Shown: positions 17,751 to 25,185 of the stretch, one piece after another
How the letters are laid out: each line of letters starts with the position of its first letter
Position numbering within the stretch: the stretch's first letter is position 1
Notes under the pieces: model-generated
The model's database searches: none
The model's input: only the letters and a program-made list of their open reading frames with translations
Told to the model about the DNA's origin: nothing
Made by a program: the position numbers and the translations under genes
From: Streptomyces coacervatus
GTDB taxonomy: Bacteria > Actinomycetota > Actinomycetes > Streptomycetales > Streptomycetaceae
DNA length: 64,000 nt
Direction: 5' to 3'
Assembly: GCF_029223485.1 (NCBI RefSeq)
Contig: NZ_JARHTP010000011.1
Span: 62,001 to 126,000, forward strand

Positions 17751-19223
17751 TCACGAGGTCGTGTCCACCGGTTCGGGCGTCCGCTCCTGCGCAGTCTGCG
17801 GGGTGGGCGCCCGGTCCGCGTTCACGACCACTCCCGCGATCGTCGCGGCCAGCAGCAGCGAGCCCATCGCCCACCAGGTGGCGACGTTGAAGCCGTGCAC
17901 GCTCGCCTCCGCCTGCAACGACCGCGGATCGACCCCCGGCCCCGCATGCGCCGTCAGATACCGCGCCGTCACCGTCGCGGCGATGGTGTTCAGCAGCGCC
18001 GTACCGATCGAACCACCCACCTGCTGGGCGGTGTTGAAGGTCGCGGAGGCCGCACCCGAGTCACGCGGCGCGACGCTCCCGGTGGCGAGCGACACGGACG
18101 TCATCATGGCCGTACCCATGCCGAGCCCGAGCATCAGCATGCCGGGCAGGATGTGCGAGGCGTAGGCCGGTTCGGTCCCCACCTGGGCGATGATCGCCAG
18201 CGCGCCCGCCGCAACCAGCAGCCCCGGCACCATCAGCAGCCGCGGCGGCACCTTGTTGAGGCCCCGGGCCGCGATCTGGGTCGAGCCGACGATCATCCCG
18301 GCGGTGATGGGCAGATAGGCGACACCCGTCTTGACCGGCGAATATCCCAGAACGCCCTGCATGTAGTAGGTGAGGAACAGGAACACGCCGAACATGCCGA
18401 TGGTCACGAGCAGCGTCGTCAGGAAGGCGCCGACCCGCTGACGGTCCTTCACCACCGACATCGGCAGCAGCGGCACCCGGGCCCGCGTCTGCCACAGCCC
18501 GAACGCCGCGAGGAGTACGACCCCGCCCGCGAGCAGCGTCAGCACCAGCCCGTCGCGCCAGCCCCTGGACTCCGCCTCGGAGAAGCCGTAGACGAGCGAG
18601 AGCATTCCGGCCGAGCCGAGGAGTGCGCCCGGCACGTCGAGACGGCCGCCCGGGTGGCGTTCGCCGGGCGCGAGGAGGGCGAGTGCGCCGAAGAAGGCGA
18701 CCAGGGCGATGGGGACATTGACGTAGAGGCACCAGCGCCAGTTCAGGTACTGGGTGAGGAACCCGCCCGCGAGCAGACCGACGGCTGCCCCCGCGCCGAT
18801 GATCGCGCCGAAGATGCCGAAGGCCTTCCCCCGGTCCTTGGGGTCGGTGAACGTCGTCGCGAGCAGCGACAGCGCGGACGGCGCGAGCAGCGCGGCGAAC
18901 ACGCCCTGCAGGGCCCGCGCGCCGAACAGCATCCCGGAGTTGACCGCGGCCCCGCCCAGCGCGGAGGCGGCGGCGAAGCCGAGCAGTCCGATCACAAAGG
19001 TGTTCCTGCGGCCGACCAGGTCGGCGACCCGGCCGCCGAGCAGCAGCAGCCCGCCGAAGGCCAGGGTGTAGGCGGTGATGACCCACTGCCGGTTCCCGTC
19101 CGACATGTGCAGTGCGGCCTGCGCGGACGGCAGGGCGATGTTCACGATGGTCATGTCGAGGACGACCATCAACTGAGCCAGTGCGATGACGACCAGAGCC
19201 CACCAACGACGGTTGTCAGCCAT
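17751..19223 (-). CDS. MFS drug exporter of the DHA2 (EmrB/QacA, 14-TM) type
   Basis: 490 residues, hydrophobic throughout, with the family signatures GGRVADLVGRRNTFV (motif A) and GAIIGAGAAVGLLAGGFLT (motif C). The N-terminus WWALVVIALAQLMVVLDMTI carries the D1 motif of proton-driven multidrug exporters. It should pump hydrophobic compounds or antibiotics out in exchange for protons. It converges on the amidase gene and no regulator is adjacent, so the substrate cannot be predicted. Confidence 0.88.
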   Translation of the reverse strand: MADNRRWWALVVIALAQLMVVLDMTIVNIALPSAQAALHMSDGNRQWVITAYTLAFGGLLLLGGRVADLVGRRNTFVIGLLGFAAASALGGAAVNSGMLFGARALQGVFAALLAPSALSLLATTFTDPKDRGKAFGIFGAIIGAGAAVGLLAGGFLTQYLNWRWCLYVNVPIALVAFFGALALLAPGERHPGGRLDVPGALLGSAGMLSLVYGFSEAESRGWRDGLVLTLLAGGVVLLAAFGLWQTRARVPLLPMSVVKDRQRVGAFLTTLLVTIGMFGVFLFLTYYMQGVLGYSPVKTGVAYLPITAGMIVGSTQIAARGLNKVPPRLLMVPGLLVAAGALAIIAQVGTEPAYASHILPGMLMLGLGMGTAMMTSVSLATGSVAPRDSGAASATFNTAQQVGGSIGTALLNTIAATVTARYLTAHAGPGVDPRSLQAEASVHGFNVATWWAMGSLLLAATIAGVVVNADRAPTPQTAQERTPEPVDTTS

Positions 19224-19274
19224 GACCCCATCGTGCGCCCACCCCCTCCATTTTGGGAACGGCAGCGTCTCTTA

Positions 19275-19670
19275 TTACGGTGTTTTTGCCGCGAGGGTGG
19301 CGTCCCGGCACAGCAGCCGCAGCGATCCGTCCCCGTGAAAACAGCGGCGGGCCTCGTCGATGGGGTCCCACATCCGGCCGTCCGGGGTGCGTATCCAGTG
19401 GTCGCCGCCGGTCGCCCACCACTCGGCGCCGGCCTGACGGACGATCACTTCACCGGCGTAGGCCCCGAAGCCGCGCAACACGCTCTCCACCGCGGCGTAC
19501 GGCGCCCCCTCCTGCCGTATCCCCTCGATCATCCGGTCGACGCGCCACAGGCTCTGCGCCGAGTAGTCGAGGCGCAGCCGCGCTCCCTCGCGCATCGCCG
19601 CGACCGCGTCCGCCGCCCACCGCACGGGCTTCGTCGCCGCGTTCGGCCTGGTCTCGTGGAAGGTAGTCAC
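19275..19670 (-). CDS. Conserved protein of unknown function, paralogue of the gene at 1328-1759
   Basis: 131 residues from GTG 19670. This start was chosen because it aligns with the paralogue's N-terminus; the frame is open to 19769. It keeps LDYSAQSLWRVDRMIEGIR, GFGAYAGEVIVRQAGAEW, TPDGRMWDP and an F.GDGSLRLL ending. It has no signal peptide or TM segment. It lies just upstream of the MFS gene on the same strand, 51 nt apart, so the two may be co-transcribed. The role is unknown. Confidence 0.7.
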   Translation of the reverse strand: MTTFHETRPNAATKPVRWAADAVAAMREGARLRLDYSAQSLWRVDRMIEGIRQEGAPYAAVESVLRGFGAYAGEVIVRQAGAEWWATGGDHWIRTPDGRMWDPIDEARRCFHGDGSLRLLCRDATLAAKTP

Positions 19671-19837
19671 ATACACAGGAGCGGCGTCGGCGGGCCATCC
19701 GTCACGTGATTTCCCGGGAGTTCCCGAGACCGGCGCAGTACCGCCCCACGGCCACCGCAGGACAGTCACAGTCCTCCCTCAGGTGGGCGTTCTGCCCGGG
19801 AGTGACGCTTCGCCCCTTCCGTGCGCTCCTCTCACTG

Positions 19838-20332
19838 ATGAGCCTGTACTTCCATCTCCGCGCGGTGCCGCCCTCGGCCCTGCGCAACAGCGCGAACTGG
19901 CTGCAACGGCTGTTCGAGGACGACTGGGACACCGTGCGCCGACGGATCGACCGCCACCGGGAGGAGATGCTGGACCACCACTACGCCGACCACGACGTCC
20001 TCTACGCGGGAACACCCCCGCACCGGACGAAGGACAGCCCGCAGTCCCACGTGATCCTCGGCGGCCGCCCGGTCCCCCACCAGGACCCCGAAGAACCGCC
20101 CTTCCTACTCCTGACCGCGGCCCAGACGGCCCGTGTCGCCGTGTACCTCATCTCGGCCGACATCGAGACCCTGTGGCACCGAGCCCGCGACGAACTGCTC
20201 CCCCGCTACGGCGGCCCCGACATGGAACAGGAGACACACGCCCTCTTCACCTCGACCCACCGCGACCTCACGGCGTTCTACACGAACACGGCCGAGTACG
20301 GCGATGCGGTGGTGAAACGTCTACTGCGCTGA
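19838..20332 (+). CDS. DUF1877 (YfbM-like) family protein
   Basis: 164 residues. ATG 19838 gives the family's usual start (MSLYFHLRAVPPSAL); the upstream open frame is not family-like. Conserved stretches include WLQRLFEDDWDTVRRR, FLLLTAAQTARVAVYL, LWHRARDELLPRYGG and HRDLTAFYTNTAEYGDAVVK. DUF1877 proteins are small cytoplasmic proteins without a proven function. The intergenic repeat follows its stop. Confidence 0.85.
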   Translation: MSLYFHLRAVPPSALRNSANWLQRLFEDDWDTVRRRIDRHREEMLDHHYADHDVLYAGTPPHRTKDSPQSHVILGGRPVPHQDPEEPPFLLLTAAQTARVAVYLISADIETLWHRARDELLPRYGGPDMEQETHALFTSTHRDLTAFYTNTAEYGDAVVKRLLR

Positions 20333-20360
20333 AAACCCCAGGGCGCAGCTTTTAGCTTTT

Positions 20361-20432
20361 AGGGGCGCGGGGCTGCATCGATTTGCGGCTCCGCCGCGTG
20401 GGCGCGAGCAACCACAACAAACCCGCACCCGC
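20361..20432 (+). repeat. Intergenic GC-rich repeat, copy 1
   Basis: Begins AGGGGCGCGGGGCTGCATCG and contains the mini-hairpin TGCGGCTCCGCCGCG, then a distal part ending ACCCGCACCCGCC. The left part matches copies 3, 4 and 5; the distal part matches copy 2. It sits 28 nt past the DUF1877 stop in the same orientation, between convergent genes. A terminator-like role is plausible. Confidence 0.8.
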
Positions 20433-20451
20433 CAAACAACCCAAAGCGGCA

Positions 20452-21018
20452 CTACCTTCGGCGAGCCCTCCGCGAGACAACAGCCCGCAACACTCGCCGC
20501 CCCTCACCGGACACCTCCAGCGCCTGCCGCAATCCGGCAGAACCATGCCCGGCAAGCAGCTCCAGAACGGTGACCTGTCGCCGAAGCTCCGCGGCAACAA
20601 GCGGCGAAATCCCCTCCGTACGCCCCTCCCGCCGGGAGTCGACAGAGGCCCCCGGATCATCCATGGGATCCAGCAGCCGATGTATCTGCAGCGCAGCGAC
20701 GGAGCAGGCGTCGGCCCACACCCGCACCTGAGCGGCGGCCCGGTCGACCGGCGCCGCCGCCAGCATCCGCCGGGCCAGCAACGCGGCCTCGTCCTCGACG
20801 GACTCGTCGTACTCCTCGGGCCCGCCGAGCTTCAGCCGCGCGTGCTCCAGCCGCGCACCCCACTCGCCGACGTCGCCCGAGTCCGCGAGGTTGGCCCACA
20901 GGGGCCGCAGGATCTCGTCGTCGCCGCCCAGCAGGGGCACACACCGATCCAAACAAGCCAACCCGCTCGCGGCCAGTCCGCGTTCGTCGGCCTGAGCGAT
21001 CAGTTCCACCAGGCTCAT
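20452..21018 (-). CDS. Conserved protein of unknown function
   Basis: 188 residues, Ala/Leu/Arg/Glu-rich and probably all helical, with no membrane segment. Recognisable stretches are MSLVELIAQADERGLAASGL, WANLADSGDVGEWGARLEHA and a basic end (RAVVSRRARRR). I do not recognise the family. It converges on the DUF1877 gene across the repeat, and ATG 21018 is a good start. Confidence 0.6.
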   Translation of the reverse strand: MSLVELIAQADERGLAASGLACLDRCVPLLGGDDEILRPLWANLADSGDVGEWGARLEHARLKLGGPEEYDESVEDEAALLARRMLAAAPVDRAAAQVRVWADACSVAALQIHRLLDPMDDPGASVDSRREGRTEGISPLVAAELRRQVTVLELLAGHGSAGLRQALEVSGEGRRVLRAVVSRRARRR

Positions 21019-21114
21019 CCACGCCTCCTTCTGCGGGTCCCGTAAAAGGCCCAGCAGGGCTCTTCCCTTACGGAGCCCGCACTTCCCCTTACTGCGTGCG
21101 ACGCACCGTGAGTG

Positions 21115-21618
21115 TCACAGCGGTACCACGCCCAGCCGGTCGAGCAGACGGAAAAAGAGTTTTTCGGCCAACGGATCGGCGTCGGCAGTCAGAACTTCGA
21201 GCAACGGCCCGGCGTCCACGTCGTGCCCCGCCTCGGCGGCCCAGGCGACCGCCCGGTCGGCGGCGTCACGCGGCTCCAGGAAGTAGTCCTCCAGCGTGAG
21301 CCCCTCGTTCGCGGCACCGAGATACCCGGCCATCGCGGCCCGCCCCAGACACGTCGTCCACGCCCCGCTCTCGGGCGCCGCCGCCTCCACGACCACGCAG
21401 TCGCTGTCCATGACGTACCCGAAGAGCGCGGGCGCCGCGGTCTCCCCGGCGAGGACGTTCATGTTCCCGACCTCGCCCTCCCCGTTCGGGTACTCCCAGA
21501 CCTGCCAGCCGGCGGCCGCCTCCGACCGCTGCGCCATGCCCTTCGCCCCCGCCAGCGCGTCGAGCTCCGCAAGCGGCCGCTCACTGCGTCCCACGACGAA
21601 ATACCCCCAGTAGCCCAT
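21115..21618 (-). CDS. Conserved protein of unknown function
   Basis: 167 residues from ATG 21618, the start of the conserved-looking part (MGYWGYFVVGRSERPLAELD); the longer frame to 22230 is antisense to the hexosaminidase gene. It includes GWQVWEYPNGEGEVGNMNVL, ALFGYVMDSDCVVVEAA, GYLGAANEGLTLEDYFLEP and a C-terminal AEKLFFRLLDRLGV. It is soluble and acidic. I do not recognise a named family; the pattern resembles small streptomycete proteins of the immunity-like sort, which is only an impression. Confidence 0.6.
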   Translation of the reverse strand: MGYWGYFVVGRSERPLAELDALAGAKGMAQRSEAAAGWQVWEYPNGEGEVGNMNVLAGETAAPALFGYVMDSDCVVVEAAAPESGAWTTCLGRAAMAGYLGAANEGLTLEDYFLEPRDAADRAVAWAAEAGHDVDAGPLLEVLTADADPLAEKLFFRLLDRLGVVPL

Positions 21619-21731
21619 CCCGGCCCCCCACGGCTGTGTCGGCTTCGGCTCGCGCCGAATACACCACAGTCGTACGACAGTTCGCAGCCGTATCGGCCAA
21701 GAGGCCCGGGCGTTCCGGCGTCCGGGCGCGC

Positions 21732-23396
21732 TCAGCCCAGCTTCCCGGCCAGCGCCTTGAACTGCGTCCACGACAGCCCCGGCCGCCCCGGGTCCCACAG
21801 CTTCTGGACCGTCGCCCGCAGGGGCATCCGGATCCCGGCCGCGACCTGGTCCTGCGTCTGCGAGCCCGCGAGGTCGCACCACACGGCGAAGGACCCGCCG
21901 AGGATCTGCCCGTCGTACCTCGACGAGACCGCCTGCGTGCCGCGCACGACGAGCGGGGTCCACTGCTCGTAGATCCGCTGTCCGGTCGGATAGAAGAACC
22001 TGTTCGGCTGCCCGAGGACGTAGTACAGGAACTCGTCGTTGTAGTTGATGACCTTGCGCCCGGCGCTCAGATACTCCACCGGCTGCCGCGCGCCGATCTC
22101 CTTGCCGGTCCAGTACCCGACCTGCAGATCCTTGGCGGGCTGCACGGACGTCCCCCGGAAGAAGCCGTCGTTCCACACCCGCATGGTCCGGCCGTGGGCC
22201 CGGATCGTGTCGGCACGGTCGTTGAGCCACCCCGTGGTGAGGTCGGAGACGGTCCCGCCCGACCCGTACTTGTTCACAGCGGCGGCGGCCAGCTGCGGAT
22301 AGGAGGCGGAGGGGTTGGACACCATCAGCGCCCGGTACTCGTCACCGCCGAGATTCCACTGGCTGCCGGGGAACAGTCCGGCGTACTCATTGAGCAAGTC
22401 ATCGACAATCTTCGCGGCGGCCGGCTTGGAGATGTCGACGGCCCCGCTCGCCGCCACCCCCTGAGCATTGCGCAGCTGCAGCTCGGGATGGGCGGCGATG
22501 ACGGCCCCCAGATGCCCGGGCGAGTCGATCTCGGGCACGACGGTGATGTGCCGACCGGCGGCGAGATCGACGATCCGCTTCACCTCGGCCTTGGTCAGAT
22601 GCTGCCGCGACACGACCTCGGGATGCGTGTCGGACTCGATCCGGAACCCCTGGTCGTCGGAGAAGTGCAGCCCCAGCTGGTTGAACTTCAGATCGCCGAG
22701 CTCCCGCACCCGGTCCTCGATCCACCCGGCGGTGAAGTGCTTGCGCGCGATGTCCAGCATGAACCCGCGCACCGCCTTCGCCGGCTGGTCGTGCACGACC
22801 CCCTCGGGCGCCGTGCCCCCGCCGTGCACCTCCTGCTTCAGCGTCCGCGTGCCGTAGAACACCCCGGCATCCGTCGGCCCGCTGATGTTCACCCGCCCAC
22901 CGCGCACGGTCATCGCATACGACTCCGGGTTCGCCCCCGCGCCGTCGTTCAGCGCCAGCCGTACGTCCCCGGCCTGCACGTCGCTCTTCTCACCCGCGTA
23001 CGTCAGCCCCAGCTCACCGGCGATCAGACGCCCCTCGTCGGCCAGCCCGGCGTCGTCCACGACGACGCGCTCGCCACGCACCGGACGCCAGCCGGGCCCG
23101 CGAGCCGCGGTGTGGGAGCGCACGGCGGGGATGGTCCGGGGTGCCTTCGACAGGGCGTACGAACGGGTCGGCGTCGGCGTCGGGCTCTGACCGTGCGAGC
23201 CGGTGGGCGCCGCCCCTGACCCGCCCGCGGAGGGCGACTGCTGCTGCGCCGACCCGGCCGGCCCGCTGTCGTCGCCGGAGGCCCAGAACCCCAGGCCGAT
23301 CCCGAGCGCGACCGTCCCGGCGAACGCACCCGCGATGATCATGCGCCGCTGCTGCTTCGCGTTCTGCGCCGGAGACCGGCGCCTGTGCTGGCTCAC
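21732..23396 (-). CDS. GH20 beta-N-acetylhexosaminidase, membrane-anchored
   Basis: 554 residues. A basic N-terminus and one hydrophobic anchor (IIAGAFAGTVALGIGLGFWA) precede a Ser/Pro/Thr linker. The GH20b domain follows (RGERVVVDDAGLADEGRLIA), then the catalytic TIM barrel with MLDIARKHF, HFSDDQGFRIE, VVPEIDSPGHLGA and the catalytic Asp-Glu pair in NLGGDEYR near residue 350. It removes terminal GlcNAc from chitin oligomers or peptidoglycan fragments outside the cell. It is divergent from the OHCU-decarboxylase-like gene. I saw no convincing DasR (dre) site upstream. Confidence 0.9.
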   Translation of the reverse strand: MSQHRRRSPAQNAKQQRRMIIAGAFAGTVALGIGLGFWASGDDSGPAGSAQQQSPSAGGSGAAPTGSHGQSPTPTPTRSYALSKAPRTIPAVRSHTAARGPGWRPVRGERVVVDDAGLADEGRLIAGELGLTYAGEKSDVQAGDVRLALNDGAGANPESYAMTVRGGRVNISGPTDAGVFYGTRTLKQEVHGGGTAPEGVVHDQPAKAVRGFMLDIARKHFTAGWIEDRVRELGDLKFNQLGLHFSDDQGFRIESDTHPEVVSRQHLTKAEVKRIVDLAAGRHITVVPEIDSPGHLGAVIAAHPELQLRNAQGVAASGAVDISKPAAAKIVDDLLNEYAGLFPGSQWNLGGDEYRALMVSNPSASYPQLAAAAVNKYGSGGTVSDLTTGWLNDRADTIRAHGRTMRVWNDGFFRGTSVQPAKDLQVGYWTGKEIGARQPVEYLSAGRKVINYNDEFLYYVLGQPNRFFYPTGQRIYEQWTPLVVRGTQAVSSRYDGQILGGSFAVWCDLAGSQTQDQVAAGIRMPLRATVQKLWDPGRPGLSWTQFKALAGKLG

Positions 23397-23551
23397 AGCG
23401 TCAACCTAAGGCCCAAGGGCAACATGAAGCGTCCACCACGCGTCCCGAAAGTCTCCCTTGCGGGTGAAATTCGGGCATCCGTCGGACACGTCACGCCCAT
23501 TCTCGATAACGTGAAACCACATCTCTCACAGCATCCTCTGCCGAAACACAC

Positions 23552-24103
23552 GTGACGCCCACACACCTTCCTGGCCGAGTCGCCGCCATACCGGCGCTGC
23601 CCACCATCCTGGACGCCTTCAACATCGCCCCCGCGGAGGAGGCCCGCAACCTCCTCCTGGACTGCCTCCGCAGCCTCCGCTGGGCCCACCGGGTGGCAGA
23701 TCACCGCCCCTACCCGGACATCGACTCCCTCCTCGCCGCATCGGACGAGGCGGCGTACGACCTGTCTCCGACGGACCTGTCGGAAGCCCTGGCAGGCGAG
23801 ACACTGCCGACATTGCCGGACAAGACGTATGCGATCGCCTACACGGCCCTGAGCGCAGCCCACGCGGCATACGAGGCAAAGTTCGGCCACGCCTTCGTGA
23901 TCTGTCTGGACGACCTCTCCCCGAACGAGACCCTGGACCACGTATTGGCAGGAATCCGGTCACGTTTGACGAACGACCCGGAAGAGGAACGGGTGGTTGC
24001 GGCAGAGGAGCTCCGGCGCCTCGCAAGGGGACGGCTGACCCACCTCCTCAGGGGCGCGGGGAACTGCGCGACCAGCCCAACACAACCCGCACCCGGCAAA
24101 TAA
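23552..24103 (+). CDS. OHCU decarboxylase-like protein (ureide pathway family)
   Basis: 183 residues from GTG 23552. The fold pattern of 2-oxo-4-hydroxy-4-carboxy-5-ureidoimidazoline decarboxylase is visible (ARNLLLDCLRSLRWAHRVAD, then YEAKFGHAFVICLDD, then RLARGRLTHLL). The family makes S-allantoin in urate breakdown. The HPxIG motif that normally carries the catalytic His is not seen; the corresponding stretch reads EALAGETLPTLP. Activity is therefore doubtful. No other uricolytic genes are adjacent. The last 17 or so residues (GAGNCATSPTQPAPGK) are encoded by the intergenic repeat. Confidence 0.65.
   Translation: MTPTHLPGRVAAIPALPTILDAFNIAPAEEARNLLLDCLRSLRWAHRVADHRPYPDIDSLLAASDEAAYDLSPTDLSEALAGETLPTLPDKTYAIAYTALSAAHAAYEAKFGHAFVICLDDLSPNETLDHVLAGIRSRLTNDPEEERVVAAEELRRLARGRLTHLLRGAGNCATSPTQPAPGK
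24050..24100 (+). repeat. Intergenic GC-rich repeat, copy 2, inside the 3' end of a CDS
   Basis: AGGGGCGCGGGGAACTGCGC, then GACCAGCCCAACACAACCCG and ACCCGGCAAA. It is the variant without the TGCGGCTCCGCCGCG hairpin, and its distal half matches copy 1. The upstream reading frame runs through it and stops at 24103. Confidence 0.75.
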
Positions 24104-24294
24104 CAGGACACCCCACCCCAGAAGCCGCAAACACTAACCCATACGCGTGCCACTTTGATCACACCGGTAGGCCCGCTGTAAGCGCCAAGCCAGCGGCTGG
24201 CTAACATGCTGGGGGCCGGTGGACCGTACCCGGCCGGGCCCGACCGACAGCACAAGCCGGCGCGGCCCCAATCCCCGCTCCCGGAGGGACTTCC

Positions 24295-24675
24295 GTGCCG
24301 GCTGGAACGCTGTACCGCGGCCGGGAAGGAATGTGGTCCTGGGTGGCTCATCGAGTCACCGGCGTCCTCATCTTCTTCTTCCTGTTCGTTCACGTGCTGG
24401 ACACCGCTCTCGTCCGTGTCTCCCCCGAGGACTACGACAAGGTCGTAGCCACGTACAAGACCCCGATCGTCGCTGTGCTGGAGTACGGCCTCGTCGCCGC
24501 CATCCTCTTCCACGCACTGAACGGCCTGCGCGTCATCGCCGTCGACTTCTGGTCGAAGGGCCCGCGCTACCAGAAGCAGATGCTCTGGTCCGTCGTAGGC
24601 CTGTGGGTCGTGCTGATGCTCGGGGCGATCTACCCCGTCCTCGGCCACGCCGCTCGTGAACTGTTCGGGAGCTGA
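24295..24675 (+). CDS. sdhC: Succinate dehydrogenase, cytochrome b556 subunit
   Basis: 126 residues from GTG 24295, behind GGAGGG. Three membrane helices and the SdhC signature (GMWSWVAHRVTGVLIFFFL, FVHVLDTALVRVSP) with histidines for haem and quinone. It anchors SdhAB and passes electrons to menaquinone in the cytoplasmic membrane. First gene of sdhCDAB, 5 nt before sdhD. A weak promoter is possible at 24155-24182 (TTGATC, 16 nt, TGTAAG). Confidence 0.93.
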   Translation: MPAGTLYRGREGMWSWVAHRVTGVLIFFFLFVHVLDTALVRVSPEDYDKVVATYKTPIVAVLEYGLVAAILFHALNGLRVIAVDFWSKGPRYQKQMLWSVVGLWVVLMLGAIYPVLGHAARELFGS

Positions 24676-24680
24676 GACCG

Positions 24681-25163
24681 ATGGCCACCACTGAAACCAC
24701 CGCGTCCGGGATCGGCCCCGTCGAGGGCGCCTCCGTTCACAACGTCGACAACCCGGCGCCCCTCATCGAGGCCCCGCGTAAGCGGACCAGGAAGACCCCG
24801 AAGTCGACCCGGGGCAACTTCGAGATGTACGGCTGGCTCTTCATGCGCCTGTCCGGCATCGTGCTGGTCGTCCTCGTCCTCGGCCACCTGCTGATCCAGC
24901 TGGTGCTGGACGGCGGCGTGTCGAAGATCGGCTTCGCCTTCGTGGCCGGCCGCTGGGCGAGCCCCTTCTGGCAGGTCTGGGACCTCCTCATGCTGTGGCT
25001 CGCCATGCTGCACGGCGCCAACGGCCTGCGCACGGTCATCAACGACTACGCGGAGCGCGCGAACACCCGGCTGTGGCTCAAGGGCCTGCTCTACACCGCC
25101 ACGGTGTTCACCATCCTGCTGGGCACGCTGGTGATCTTCACCTTCGACCCGAACATCCGCTAG
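24681..25163 (+). CDS. sdhD: Succinate dehydrogenase hydrophobic membrane anchor subunit
   Basis: 160 residues. An extended hydrophilic N-terminus (about 50 residues, ending RKRTRKTPKSTRGNFEMYGW) leads into three membrane helices (LSGIVLVVLVLGHLLIQLVL; VWDLLMLWLAMLHGANGLR; LLYTATVFTILLGTLVIFTF). It pairs with SdhC to hold the haem and quinone sites. It lies 22 nt before sdhA. Confidence 0.92.
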   Translation: MATTETTASGIGPVEGASVHNVDNPAPLIEAPRKRTRKTPKSTRGNFEMYGWLFMRLSGIVLVVLVLGHLLIQLVLDGGVSKIGFAFVAGRWASPFWQVWDLLMLWLAMLHGANGLRTVINDYAERANTRLWLKGLLYTATVFTILLGTLVIFTFDPNIR

Positions 25164-25185
25164 GCACGGGGCTGAGGCAACCACC

